A stretch of DNA of 64,000 nucleotides from Pseudoalteromonas haloplanktis ATCC 14393 (GCF_000238355.1 NZ_AHCA01000002.1:434001-498000); one strand, 5' to 3'; positions 28,904 through 38,170 are shown, counted from the first letter of the stretch. The notes: generated by a model not told the origin, from the sequence alone. Numbers and translations are program-made.

Positions 28904-29122
28904 TTACATATCATTTTCAATCATCATTTTAATCGTTTGTGCTTTAACAAAATGATCTAATTGATGAGTATGTATCCACCAAGTCGCGGCTTCCATTAAT
29001 AACTCAGGGTCATCATTTTTATTTGCAAAAAAAGCATAAAAAGACAACCCCACATTGTCGCCTTTCGCCGCTATTTTTTTTGAGCACACAGTATGAATTT
29101 TATCTCTTAGTTCTTGGCGCAT
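28904..29122 (-). CDS. Small conserved hypothetical protein (DUF6500-like)
   Basis: This 72-residue helical protein has the pattern RQELRDKIHTVCSKKIAAKG, then GLSFYAFFANKNDDPELL and AATWWIHTHQLDHF. I recall this as a conserved small family of unknown function, probably DUF6500, but cannot check. It sits 16 bp after the acetyltransferase gene and 2 bp before ygjV, so it is cotranscribed. Confidence 0.7.
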   Translation of the reverse strand: MRQELRDKIHTVCSKKIAAKGDNVGLSFYAFFANKNDDPELLMEAATWWIHTHQLDHFVKAQTIKMMIENDM

Positions 29123-29138
29123 GTATACATTTACTCCG

Positions 29139-29570
29139 TTAATGGTTTAAACAGTAGTGCATTTCAATTAATTGGTGCTCGCCCACCACTTCGACATCTT
29201 TAACGTAATGAAAACCAAAGTGTTGGTAATAATCGCGTAAATAAGCGTGGGCATGAATTTCAATCACAGTAAGGCCAATCTTTGTTGCATGTGATAACAG
29301 CGCATTGATAACCCGCTTTGCCACCCCCGCTCCACGGTATTGTTTTAACACCGCAATTCTGGCCATAACAGCACACGACTTATCACGTTGGAGTAATCGT
29401 GCTGTTGCAACTAAAGAGCCGGCATCAGTCACTACAACATGAACTGCTTCAGTATCTAAGCCATCTAAATCTAATTGCTGTGGAATATTTTGTTCGACCA
29501 CAAATACCTGATGACGTATAGCATGCGCTTGGGCAATTAATTCAGGGCTATTGCCTAACGTCACTTCCAT
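29139..29570 (-). CDS. GNAT-family N-acetyltransferase
   Basis: A 143-residue single-domain GNAT. It shows the N-terminal AIRHQVFVVEQNIPQQLDLD of the ElaA/YjcF-like branch, the acetyl-CoA loop region RIAVLKQYRGAGVAKRVI (Q/RxxGxG/A) at ~87-100, and the C-terminal YYQHFGFHYV. The acceptor is unknown. It is the second gene of the four-gene operon, 34 bp after the upstream gene. Confidence 0.9.
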   Translation of the reverse strand: MEVTLGNSPELIAQAHAIRHQVFVVEQNIPQQLDLDGLDTEAVHVVVTDAGSLVATARLLQRDKSCAVMARIAVLKQYRGAGVAKRVINALLSHATKIGLTVIEIHAHAYLRDYYQHFGFHYVKDVEVVGEHQLIEMHYCLNH

Positions 29571-29604
29571 TTATTTCCGCCTCTTAGATAACCCATTAAA
29601 CACC

Positions 29605-30021
29605 CTATTTTAAGCTGCCTAATAACTCAGCTATTTCAGCTTTCAGCGCTTTATCAGGAATTTTATTTGCGCTAACTTGCGCAGCTTGTAAACTGGCAAT
29701 CGCAGCTTCGGTTTGCCCAAGTTCGACATGCATAGTTGCCATAGCGTAACCTATAGACGACATATAATCTTTTGCATTAATAGCTGTTGCTTTGGCTAAC
29801 GCTTTTTCATAGATCAACAAGGCATCTGCAAATTCATCGGTAAAATCAGCCAGTGTTTCCCACTGAACAGGATGATCTTTCTCAGTATTTTCATGTTCGA
29901 TACACAGTGCTTTTAACTGCTCGTAAAGTGAATCAAAGCTCGCTTGCTGTTGCTGTTGCGCTGCATTCATTAGCTCTCCTGCGAGCTCCAACACTGATTT
30001 ATACAGTTTTGTATTCATCAT
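29605..30021 (-). CDS. Hypothetical TPR-like helical protein
   Basis: This 138-residue all-helical protein has no signal peptide. Residues ~70-125 (FADALLIYEKALAKATAINA, then AMATMHVELGQTEAAIASLQ) look like two degenerate TPR units. A Gln run at ~22-26 precedes them. It is the first gene of the four-gene operon; function unknown. Confidence 0.7.
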   Translation of the reverse strand: MMNTKLYKSVLELAGELMNAAQQQQQASFDSLYEQLKALCIEHENTEKDHPVQWETLADFTDEFADALLIYEKALAKATAINAKDYMSSIGYAMATMHVELGQTEAAIASLQAAQVSANKIPDKALKAEIAELLGSLK

Positions 30022-30287
30022 TTTATCATTACCTTTTGTTATAAATTACAGTTCAATAAATAGAGGGTTCTGAATTTAGCAATCTATTTAAGGCCAATAA
30101 CTGGTTATTCTAATACACTCTACGCTGAAATGATTCACCCTAAGCGTCTTTAATAGAAACAACACAGACAAGCACAGTTGCTTTTGTAGACAGTATTTAA
30201 AATCCGAGGTAAGTTAATATACTGAACTGGTATTATTTGACTGTAGTAAACCTTATGCTCCCGACTACACACCAGTGTATCCCTCAG

Positions 30288-30476
30288 CTAGTGCTCACTA
30301 AAACCAATAAATAAAAACAATACGATAAAACCTAAGGTCGCCCCCGTCACAAATAGCAGGCCGCTTCTTGCCCCAAAGCGAGCGCTGCAACTTAGTGAAA
30401 GTAGGTTTACTGGCCCTGGCGTAATAGAGGCTGCTAAGGCAAATAATGCCATTGAGATGATCACAGAAAAAGTCAT
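30288..30476 (-). pseudogene. Truncated LysE/RhtB-family exporter (N-terminal remnant)
   Basis: The 62-codon frame encodes only the start of a LysE-type amino-acid exporter: ALFALAASITPGPVNLLSLS is the family's first-helix signature, and GARSGLLFVTGATLGF the second. A full protein has about 200 residues and six helices. It stops after the second helix. The downstream sequence (30030-30287) carries no continuation in any frame that I can see, so it is a deletion remnant. Confidence 0.75.
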
Positions 30477-30624
30477 AAATGTACTTAAGTAATTAATTTA
30501 CAGAGGAGTATTCATTTTCATCGGTGTGCCGTATTGAACAAAATTGACCTCATGTAATAATAATCGGCTGGTTTATCTGCCTTGAGCAACAATTACTGTA
30601 TAGTGAGCACACAAACTTGTAGAA

Positions 30625-31032
30625 ATGTTCATTATGAAAGAATGTAATCAGTGTGGTAAATGCTGTATTAAATACGGCGATGGCGATCTCAGTGCGACAC
30701 AAGAGGAAATAGATCTGTGGGAAATTTTTAATCCGGATATTTTCGCATTTATTAAAAATAAGCAAATATGGCACGACCCACACACTGGGGAAAAACTAAG
30801 CCGATGCCCTTTTCTTGAACTTACCCCCAAAGCAACCCCCCATGAAGCAAATAAATACACCTGCAGTATTTACTTAGATAGACCAGAAGATTGTCGTCAC
30901 TACCCTAGCCTGATCAGCGAAATGCTAAGGGACGAATGTGAAATGATCGAAATCATTGATTTAGAGAACTACAAAAAAGCACAAGCCAAGTTAGATTTAA
31001 TAATGCAAGACAGCCGTCCTGCTGGTTATTGA
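30625..31032 (+). CDS. YkgJ-family cysteine-cluster protein
   Basis: A 135-residue protein with the cysteine pattern of the YkgJ family (putative zinc- or iron-chelating): CNQCGKCC near the N-terminus, RCPFLE at the middle, and CSIYLDRPEDCRHYP at ~83-97. The metal is presumed Zn or Fe-S; function unknown. ATG 30634 is an equally good start, and no clear ribosome-binding site decides between them. Confidence 0.85.
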   Translation: MFIMKECNQCGKCCIKYGDGDLSATQEEIDLWEIFNPDIFAFIKNKQIWHDPHTGEKLSRCPFLELTPKATPHEANKYTCSIYLDRPEDCRHYPSLISEMLRDECEMIEIIDLENYKKAQAKLDLIMQDSRPAGY

Positions 31033-31362
31033 TTATTAACACTTTACTGCGCTTATTAGACTAAAGGTTTAGAGCCAATTGATTAGCCAGCAATTGCGCT
31101 ATCAAACAGTCTCTTTCAACTTTTGACGCTAAAAACACACTTAAAACCATGATTTAAAACAACAATAATAATTCTCTCTCGACAGTTTTTAACTTAACAC
31201 ATACATCATTTGCAGCACTATGCTCGACCTTTGCCTAATCGTAATTCTTACGCGGCTACTTTACTGTGACAGTTCAATATATAGCATTTAAATCATCTCA
31301 ATGAGTTGCTTTAAAAGCTGCTTTTTTATTTTGAGTAAGCAACTTATGTTGCAGGAGAAGTA
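31033..31362. other. Intergenic region holding the leader of the DUF3360 transporter gene
   Basis: This 330-bp gap is gene-free. Its first 260 bp show nothing clear. Its last 60 bp hold the alternative hairpins described for 31304-31352. Confidence 0.5.
31304..31358 (+). promoter_or_regulatory. Possible 5'-UTR switch: mutually exclusive hairpins at the ribosome-binding site
   Basis: AGTTGCTT (31304-31311) is complementary to AAGCAACT (31337-31344). The same GCAAC (31339-31343) can instead pair with GTTGC (31348-31352), directly next to the ribosome-binding site AGGAG. A T-rich stretch follows a short stem at 31319-31332. Three strands that compete for pairing are the pattern of riboswitches and attenuators. 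No known class is recognised; the ligand is unknown. Confidence 0.4.
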
Positions 31363-32880
31363 ATGACAACAACGCAAAAAGATGACTCTTCATCCCAAGC
31401 TGAGCAGGTAAGCGATACTCAAACCGTTTCCGATAGCTATAAAAATCTTCATAAACCCAGTTCTGAGTTTGCCAGTCGAGATGACTACCTTGAGCATGAA
31501 CTGCAAATTATGCAGCCCAAGCGCTGGCGTCCTAATTTGCCTTTTCGCGACTACCGTTTCGAATTTGAAGACACAATCCCCGCGATGGCAGGTACCATAG
31601 GCAAAGTTGTAATGGTAGGTGCAATTGCCGCCACATTTGCAGCACCGCTTGGCTTAAGTGATGCCTTTGTGTTAGAAAACGTGCGCTATGAGCTGCTCAT
31701 AGTGGCTATTTTTATCATCTTATTTTCTGGCTTTATTTTGCCCACTGCAAACTTAGCAGGAACGCACGGGCCATTGATCCCACTCATTCCTATTGTGGTC
31801 GCAGCGGGCGGTCACCCTATGGCATTCGGGCTGCTCATTGGCGCATTAGGATTGCTACTTGCCATCAGTAAAGGAGGTAGTTTACTCGCACGGCTCACTA
31901 GTAAAGGGGTATGCGGCGGGTTATTACTGTATTTGGGTTTTATTGGCACCGTATCACAGGTGAAAAAACTGTTTGCATGGGCAGAAGAAATTCAAATGAC
32001 CCACATTGCTTTCATTGTTATTTTGGCCACTATATTACTGTATGCGTTACTCGAACATTTTAAAAAACGTTGGCTAGCTGTACCACTGAGTTGCTTGATT
32101 GGGGGCTTAACAGCTTTTGCTTTAGGCGCGCCGTTTGAATTTAAAACCGCGCCAGGTTTACCCAATATGAACCCAATGTATTGGTGGGGTGAAAACACCG
32201 GTTGGATGTTAGGTTTACCCACCCTTGAAAGCTTTGTGGTGGTATTACCGTTTGCAATACTTGCGGTAGCCATGTGGTCACCAGACTTTTTAGGGCACCA
32301 AGTGTTCCAAAAGATCAGCTACCCAAAACGTACTGAAAAAGTGCAAATGAATATCGACGATACGATGCTCAGTGCCTCGGTCAGACAAACGTTTGGTTCT
32401 ATTTTAGGTGGCTCTAATTTCACCTCATCTTGGGGGACCTATATTGTGCCAGCTGCAATTGCTAAGCGCCCTATTCCAGCTGGTGCAATTTTAACTGCAT
32501 TATTTTGTGTGATTGCTGGGGTATGGGGTTATCCAATGGATCTCGCGATTTGGCAGCCAGTATTGTGTGTGGCGTTAATTGTGGGGGTTTTTATCCCGTT
32601 ATTGGAAGCTGGCATGGAAATGACTCGCGAAGGTAAAACCACGCAATCAGCTGCCATCGTGGTCTTTGCATCTACATTAGTAAATCCCGCGTTTGGCTGG
32701 TCGCTAACCATGTTGCTCGATAACTTAGGTTTGATTGGTTGTAAAGAGCGCAGCTCAGAACTTACTCATATGAGCCGCTGGATCATTCCACTGATCATGT
32801 TTGTGTTACTTACCAGCGTAATGGCCATGGTCGGCATGCTACCAGGTATTCCAGCCTTATTAGAAAACTTTAGGCATTAA
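31363..32880 (+). CDS. DUF3360-family membrane transporter
   Basis: A 505-residue protein with a polar N-terminal ~75 residues and then about 11-13 membrane helices. PAMAGTIGKVVMVGAIAATF, LPTANLAGTHGPLIPLIPIV and AISKGGSLLARLTSKGVCGG match, as far as I recall, the DUF3360 family of Vibrionales and Alteromonadales, related in general form to SulP/NCS2-type carriers. LIPVVPIV-like and NPAFGWSLTMLLDNLGLIG segments fit an anion or nucleobase carrier. The substrate is unknown. It has a strong ribosome-binding site and an unusual structured leader. Confidence 0.85.
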   Translation: MTTTQKDDSSSQAEQVSDTQTVSDSYKNLHKPSSEFASRDDYLEHELQIMQPKRWRPNLPFRDYRFEFEDTIPAMAGTIGKVVMVGAIAATFAAPLGLSDAFVLENVRYELLIVAIFIILFSGFILPTANLAGTHGPLIPLIPIVVAAGGHPMAFGLLIGALGLLLAISKGGSLLARLTSKGVCGGLLLYLGFIGTVSQVKKLFAWAEEIQMTHIAFIVILATILLYALLEHFKKRWLAVPLSCLIGGLTAFALGAPFEFKTAPGLPNMNPMYWWGENTGWMLGLPTLESFVVVLPFAILAVAMWSPDFLGHQVFQKISYPKRTEKVQMNIDDTMLSASVRQTFGSILGGSNFTSSWGTYIVPAAIAKRPIPAGAILTALFCVIAGVWGYPMDLAIWQPVLCVALIVGVFIPLLEAGMEMTREGKTTQSAAIVVFASTLVNPAFGWSLTMLLDNLGLIGCKERSSELTHMSRWIIPLIMFVLLTSVMAMVGMLPGIPALLENFRH

Positions 32881-32891
32881 TACAAATAATA

Positions 32892-32930
32892 TAAAAAGGG
32901 GAAACGTGTAAATACGCTTCCCTTTTTTAT
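32892..32930 (+). terminator. Terminator of the DUF3360 gene
   Basis: An interrupted stem of AAAAGGG(G)AA with TTCCCTTTT, loop near CGTGTAAATACG, followed by TTTTTT on the plus strand just after the stop. The MYG1-family gene converges on it. Confidence 0.75.
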
Positions 32931-32954
32931 AATTATTTTAGGTACAACTATTTA

Positions 32955-33827
32955 TTACTGATCGCTTAAGGCCATCGCTGCTAATTTCATGGTACTTGTA
33001 AATGATTCTGCCCCTGCGATAAACAAGCCATTATGGCAAAACATTGCATCATCAATACCCGTTTCAGTTTGAAACTCTTTATCGGATAAACCCGCCCATG
33101 CTTTTGGCAATGATTTTCGATCTTCGAATGAGCCAGGCTCCACTGGGACTGTTTGCAAAATCCATTTACCTGAGTGCGATGGATAAACCATATACAGCGC
33201 TTGTTGCGATAACGCATGCACTGTTTTTTTCCAAGGTGTATATTGCTCTAACACAATAACGCGAGGATCGTCTGCGTTTTCAATCGCTTTTGCAACAATT
33301 GCTTTGGCATTGATACTGCCACTGGCCGAGGCTATAAAGCGCGATAAAATACGCATTGCAAACTCAACCGCTTCATCAAAACAACGATCAAACTCACTTT
33401 CCTCTTGCCACGTTGGATTAAACATAGAAATAGTTTGGCTTAGACTGATCCCTTGCGACACACCTTCAACATGACCACAATCAATGGCATCAATAGTCGA
33501 TACTAAAGAGGAATCAACAGCTTTAACGATATTTTCATCGCCATGGCACAGTTGTAAGCCATATTTTTGCCAAATTAAACCGAATGACGAGTATGGAATA
33601 CCGTTTTCACGTTCACCTGCGCCACCACGCTGATGATGATCGAAGCGCCCTGTTTCTGGATCATATTCACCTCCCACATCAATCACTATATCAGCGTGTG
33701 CTATCAACTGCGCATCACGCGTACGTACGAGCTTAAAGTCAGGAAAAACATGCCTTAGTACTGCGATACTAAACACATCATCTGCATGAAAATTACCATT
33801 GTGGGTTACTACTGTTAAATCATTCAT
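32955..33827 (-). CDS. MYG1-family metal-dependent protein hydrolase/exonuclease
   Basis: The 290-residue product matches the MYG1 (UPF0160, DHH-like) family throughout: VTHNGNFHADDVFSIAVLRH at the N-terminus, the motif GRFDHHQRGG (~63-72) with the DHH triad, and the C-terminal GLFIAGAESF. Eukaryotic MYG1 is a 3'-5' RNA exonuclease of nucleolus and mitochondria; the bacterial role is not settled. Full length; single gene, convergent with the transporter. Confidence 0.92.
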   Translation of the reverse strand: MNDLTVVTHNGNFHADDVFSIAVLRHVFPDFKLVRTRDAQLIAHADIVIDVGGEYDPETGRFDHHQRGGAGERENGIPYSSFGLIWQKYGLQLCHGDENIVKAVDSSLVSTIDAIDCGHVEGVSQGISLSQTISMFNPTWQEESEFDRCFDEAVEFAMRILSRFIASASGSINAKAIVAKAIENADDPRVIVLEQYTPWKKTVHALSQQALYMVYPSHSGKWILQTVPVEPGSFEDRKSLPKAWAGLSDKEFQTETGIDDAMFCHNGLFIAGAESFTSTMKLAAMALSDQ

Positions 33828-33993
33828 TATTTAGTGTCATTTTTAGAAAAGGGAAAAGAAGACGGTGTAATTTAAACAGATCCATTTAAGCACTTTGAGC
33901 AAGTTAAAATTACAAGCACAGCAGTATACGCTATCTGCACTGCGGCCACAAAGTAACGTACTATTTTTACAAATAAGTGAATAACAATAAGAA

Positions 33994-35175
33994 CTAGATT
34001 ATGTTATTACCTTGCTCCGGATCACGTGAGCTATCGGCCTGCTCTCGAATTTCATCAGCATCACTGCTCACATCATCAATATCAGTGTGCTTGTGAGCGG
34101 TTATCTTGGCTTTTTTCTCTGGAACTGCAGGCTGTGGCGGTTGCTTTTGTGGCTGCTCACTCGTTGGTGTATTTAAAATAATTCGCTCTCGAGCATCATC
34201 AGGCATGCTAATACCGTGCTCAATAAAGCTGTTAACCATCTCTCGCATTAACTGTGATGCCACTTTAACTGTGCTGTGTTGCTCACTGTTAACCCAAAAG
34301 TATATGGTTAAGTTGATAGTGGCAGAGCCCAGTTCATCAAGTAACACTTGCGGGGCTGGATCGTTTAGCACCGCCTCTTGTTGATTCATTAGGCTAACAG
34401 CAAATTGTTGAGTTGCGCGTATGTCGTTGTCATAGCCTATACCTAACTTAAAATGGCCACGCATTTTGGGATTTGCAGTCAGATTTTTAATCACATTTTT
34501 ATACACTGTCGCATTAGGAATTTGAATGTGGTTGCCATCAAAATCAACTAAGGTAGTCGCACGTGCAGTAACTTTTTTAACCACGCCTAAACGACCATCA
34601 ACTTCAATCACATCATCTATACGAAAAGGCCGCTGTACGCTCAACAGCATACTTGATATAAAATTCTCAGCAATATCTCTAAATGCAAAACCTAAGATCA
34701 GACCCACTAAGCCAGTACCACTCATCACCGCCACGGCAAACTCACTTAAGCCTGCTAGCCGTAAAAACAGATAAACACCAAACAAAATAATCACAATGCT
34801 GATGAAGCGACGAGTGACAACATGCAGTAGCCGGCTTTCACTCACATAACTGATGGGCTTAACAAATAAATAAGACAGCGGCCTCGCAAGTAAATAACAC
34901 ACGACTATCGCGACAACACCCAAGGTAAGCGCAGGTAACATTTGCCAAGCGCTTTGTAAAAAATGCGCGATCTGTACATTGATTGCTTGCCAAGATACAG
35001 GATCGATAGCAACGGGTTCGGCAGTAACCTTAAGTGAAGGTAAAAAAATAAATAATTGATTTTTAATAACATTAATGATTTCCATATGCATACCTAAGTG
35101 TTGTGCGGCTAAAAGTATTAACACTAATATTGAATGAATATAGCAAATAAAGCGCCAATTTAAGCTGGCAAGCAC
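33994..35175 (-). CDS. Small-conductance mechanosensitive channel (MscS family)
   Basis: A 393-residue inner-membrane channel that opens on hypo-osmotic stretch. It has four hydrophobic segments, one more than E. coli MscS: ~5-25, ~75-95, ~125-150 and the pore-lining TM3-like helix (AVAVMSGTGLVGLILGFAFR). The beta domain follows (FRIDDVIEVDGRLGVVKKVT). The ~55-residue polar tail (rich in Pro, Lys, Asp, Glu) is extra. It is divergent from the YihY gene, with a heptamer tandem repeat between them. Confidence 0.92.
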   Translation of the reverse strand: MLASLNWRFICYIHSILVLILLAAQHLGMHMEIINVIKNQLFIFLPSLKVTAEPVAIDPVSWQAINVQIAHFLQSAWQMLPALTLGVVAIVVCYLLARPLSYLFVKPISYVSESRLLHVVTRRFISIVIILFGVYLFLRLAGLSEFAVAVMSGTGLVGLILGFAFRDIAENFISSMLLSVQRPFRIDDVIEVDGRLGVVKKVTARATTLVDFDGNHIQIPNATVYKNVIKNLTANPKMRGHFKLGIGYDNDIRATQQFAVSLMNQQEAVLNDPAPQVLLDELGSATINLTIYFWVNSEQHSTVKVASQLMREMVNSFIEHGISMPDDARERIILNTPTSEQPQKQPPQPAVPEKKAKITAHKHTDIDDVSSDADEIREQADSSRDPEQGNNII

Positions 35176-35187
35176 TTTGCACTAATC

Positions 35188-35215
35188 TCTAACGTCTAAC
35201 GTCTAACGTCTAATG
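35188..35215. repeat. 7-bp tandem repeat (TCTAACG) x4
   Basis: Three exact copies of TCTAACG and a fourth with one change (TCTAATG) in a row, between the divergent mscS and yihY genes. Copy number could vary by slippage and shift spacing in the promoter region. Confidence 0.85.
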
Positions 35216-35272
35216 ATCTTAATAAATAACGTTTAATAAATAGTGACTAAAAAATCTAAGCAAGGAAAGAAT

Positions 35273-36250
35273 ATGACACAGAAACAGCGCGGCTTTACAG
35301 CCGATAAGCCAACAGATATTCCATTGCTTGGCTGGTGGGATATCTGCAAACGGGTTTATCACAGTATGTCGCAAGATAACTTATCGTTTGTTGCCGCAGG
35401 CGTCGCTTTTTATGCATTATTGGCTATTTTCCCTGCTCTGGCTGCCTGTGTCTCCGTGTATGCTTATTTCACTTCGACTGCGGATATCAGTGAACATATT
35501 AGTAAATTTATTACCCTATTACCGCCAAGCAGCCGCGAAATTCTTATGCAGCAAGTATCAGAGGTCACTCAACAATCACAAAAAGTGCTAAGTATTAGTG
35601 CAATAGGTACGCTGTTACTAACAGTTTGGAGTAGCAGTAAAGGCTGCCAAGCGTTGATCACTGCTTGCAACATTACCTACCATGAACATAACAAAAGGCA
35701 GTTCTTCAAAGCACTATTAATCCGTTTTCTATTTTCTCTTGGCGCTATCTTTGTTGCAGTGGTCGCATTGTTGATCATTGGTATTTTACCTATTGTGCTC
35801 AATATTGTTGGCCTAAAAGACAGTATTGATACAGTAATCAAGCTACTCACTTGGCCATTACTGGCTGCAACCTTTCATTTCGCATTGGCGTTCGTATATC
35901 GTTATGCCCCCCATAGAAAACCCGCCAAATGGCGCTGGGTTACAACAGGATCAATCATAGCAACAGGACTTTGGATAATTGCATCACTCGGATTTTCATA
36001 TTATGTATCGCAATTTGCTTCATACAATGAGACATATGGTTCGCTTGGTGGTGTAGTGATCATGTTGATGTGGCTGTATATCAGCGCTTATATTATTATT
36101 TTCGGCGCAGCCATCAATGCCAGTACTGAACAACAAACCATGCTTGATAGCACTATTGGCCCTGATCGTGAGTCTGGCCAACGTGGTGCCTTTGTAGCCG
36201 ATCACTTAACCAAACAACAGCACGAACATTCTTCTAAAGCGAATGAATAG
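35273..36250 (+). CDS. yihY: YihY/BrkB-family inner membrane protein
   Basis: A ~325-residue protein with six membrane helices of the YihY/BrkB family, once called RNase BN but now seen as membrane proteins of unclear function. SQDNLSFVAAGVAFYALLAI (~30-50) and YNETYGSLGGVVIMLMWLYI (~248-267) are its signatures. I start at ATG 35273 because AAGGAAAG stands four bases ahead; the GTG at 35243 has no such site. The C-terminus carries a short charged tail. Confidence 0.9.
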   Translation: MTQKQRGFTADKPTDIPLLGWWDICKRVYHSMSQDNLSFVAAGVAFYALLAIFPALAACVSVYAYFTSTADISEHISKFITLLPPSSREILMQQVSEVTQQSQKVLSISAIGTLLLTVWSSSKGCQALITACNITYHEHNKRQFFKALLIRFLFSLGAIFVAVVALLIIGILPIVLNIVGLKDSIDTVIKLLTWPLLAATFHFALAFVYRYAPHRKPAKWRWVTTGSIIATGLWIIASLGFSYYVSQFASYNETYGSLGGVVIMLMWLYISAYIIIFGAAINASTEQQTMLDSTIGPDRESGQRGAFVADHLTKQQHEHSSKANE

Positions 36251-36321
36251 TGCTATTTTTACCCATGGTTGTTTAATTTTAATATGTTTAAATGGGCATA
36301 TACACAATTCGGAGCAAAGCA

Positions 36322-37164
36322 ATGAAAGTAATTAAACAACTCAATAGTCATGCCACCCAAGATGGTGATGGCGTAAGCATCAGCCGAATTCCAGGGTTTG
36401 ACGGTAAACATTTAGATCCTTTTTTAATGATCGACGAATTAAAATCCGACGACCACAGTGATTTTATGGGGGGCTTTCCGGCGCATCCACATAGAGGGAT
36501 CGAAACCTTTACTTATATTATTAAAGGTGGCTTTGAACACCAAGATCAAATGGGCAACAAAAAAGCTATTCGCGCCGGTGATGTGCAATGGATGAGTACC
36601 GGCTTTGGCGTTATTCACAGCGAAATGCCGCTTGCTGACGCGATAGAAGGCATGCATGGTTTTCAAATTTGGCTCAATATGCCAAGCACTGAAAAACTCA
36701 GAGCACCGAAATATCAAGATACTACCGAGCACCCTGCACCTGTGCATAAAAATGCTCAAGGTGTTGAACTAAAAGCACTGGCTGGCAGTTGGCAGTTTAA
36801 CCAGCGCACTCAGGTTTCTAGCTTACAGGAGCTGGCTGCCAATGGCATGTTAGCGGATGTTACTGTGCCTGGCGGCGCTGAATTTACTCACCCACCGCTT
36901 ACTCAAACCAAGGTGATGATTTATATTCACAGCGGCTCAATCAACACTGAGCAAGGTGGCCCTGTAATGGCGGGGAGTTTACTGATTTTAGAGCCTGGCA
37001 GTGATATTAAATTTAATTCTCAAACCGGCGCAGGGGTGCTTATTTTAGCCGGTGATCCACTTAATGAACCGATTGCCCACATGGGCCCGTTTGTAATGAA
37101 TACGCAAGCACAACTCAAAGAAGCAATCAGTGATTATCAAAGCGGTAAATTTGGTAGCTTTTAA
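36322..37164 (+). CDS. Pirin-family cupin protein (quercetinase-like)
   Basis: A 280-residue bicupin. The N-terminal cupin holds the four metal ligands in family positions: H55 and H57 (AHPHRGIETF), H99 and E101 (VIHSEM). Bacterial homologues such as YhhW show quercetin 2,3-dioxygenase activity in vitro; the natural role is unclear. The start at ATG 36322 follows GGAGC at the proper distance, whereas the in-frame ATG 36292 has none. The glutathionyl-hydroquinone reductase gene follows by 20 bp, so both act in one transcript, probably handling quinones or electrophiles. Confidence 0.92.
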   Translation: MKVIKQLNSHATQDGDGVSISRIPGFDGKHLDPFLMIDELKSDDHSDFMGGFPAHPHRGIETFTYIIKGGFEHQDQMGNKKAIRAGDVQWMSTGFGVIHSEMPLADAIEGMHGFQIWLNMPSTEKLRAPKYQDTTEHPAPVHKNAQGVELKALAGSWQFNQRTQVSSLQELAANGMLADVTVPGGAEFTHPPLTQTKVMIYIHSGSINTEQGGPVMAGSLLILEPGSDIKFNSQTGAGVLILAGDPLNEPIAHMGPFVMNTQAQLKEAISDYQSGKFGSF

Positions 37165-37184
37165 AATATGATAAGGAGTCAATA

Positions 37185-38156
37185 ATGGGATTACTAGTCA
37201 AGGGTAACTGGCAAGACAAGTGGTACGACACCGACAAAAGCGATGGTGAGTTCAAACGTGAATCTGCGCAATTACGCAACTGGGTAACCAAAGATGGCAG
37301 CGCAGGCGCAACGGGAGAAGCTGGTTTTAAAGCTGAAAAAAGCCGATATCACTTGTATGTGTCATTAGCCTGCCCGTGGGCGCATCGCACCTTAATTTTT
37401 AGAAAGTTAAAAGGCCTTGAAGACTATATTGACGTGTCTGTAGTCAGCCCAGATATGCTCGATAACGGTTGGACATTTGATAAAAATAATCACAGCACAG
37501 GGGATGCGTTATTTGATAAGCAATTTATGCATCAAATTTACACGCAAAATAAAGCGGATTATTCTGGACGAGTTACCATACCGGTACTTTGGGATAAGCA
37601 GCAAAATAAAATTGTGAGCAATGAATCCGCAGAAATCATTCGCATGTTTAATAGCGCGTTTAATCATTTAACAGGCAATGAACTCGACTTTTACCCCGCT
37701 CACTTGCAGCCTCAAATTGATGAAATAAATGAGCTGGTATACAACAACATTAACAATGGCGTATACCGTACCGGCTTTGCAACCACGCAAAAAGCCTATG
37801 AAGAGGCATTTAATGACTTGTTCAGCGCGCTGGATAAAATAGAAAGTATTTTACTCAAGCAGCGTTACTTAGTGGCTGACACATTAACTGAAGCAGATTG
37901 GCGACTGTTTACCACCTTGATCCGCTTTGATAGCGTGTATGTTGGGCATTTTAAATGTAACCTGCGTACCATCGAAAGTTACCCTGCACTCAGTGAATAT
38001 TTGCGTGAGCTTTATCAAGTCGCAGGAGTAAAAGAAACGGTTGATTTTTATCATATTAAACGGCACTACTATTTTAGCCACACCATGATAAACCCCACCC
38101 AAGTGGTGCCAAAAGGTCCCAATATAGATTTTTCGCGTCAACATAAGCGCGGCTAA
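37185..38156 (+). CDS. yqjG: Glutathionyl-hydroquinone reductase (Xi-class glutathione transferase)
   Basis: The 323-residue enzyme removes glutathione from glutathionyl-hydroquinones. The catalytic cysteine is C63 in the motif LACPWAHRTL, exactly where it lies in E. coli YqjG. The thioredoxin-like N-terminal domain runs to ~165 (VPVLWDK-like cis-Pro region, then SNESAEIIRM), and the helical C-terminal domain carries LTEADWRLFTTLIRFDSVYV. Operon with the pirin gene. A hairpin follows. Confidence 0.93.
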   Translation: MGLLVKGNWQDKWYDTDKSDGEFKRESAQLRNWVTKDGSAGATGEAGFKAEKSRYHLYVSLACPWAHRTLIFRKLKGLEDYIDVSVVSPDMLDNGWTFDKNNHSTGDALFDKQFMHQIYTQNKADYSGRVTIPVLWDKQQNKIVSNESAEIIRMFNSAFNHLTGNELDFYPAHLQPQIDEINELVYNNINNGVYRTGFATTQKAYEEAFNDLFSALDKIESILLKQRYLVADTLTEADWRLFTTLIRFDSVYVGHFKCNLRTIESYPALSEYLRELYQVAGVKETVDFYHIKRHYYFSHTMINPTQVVPKGPNIDFSRQHKRG

Positions 38157-38170
38157 CTTAACCCATAAAA

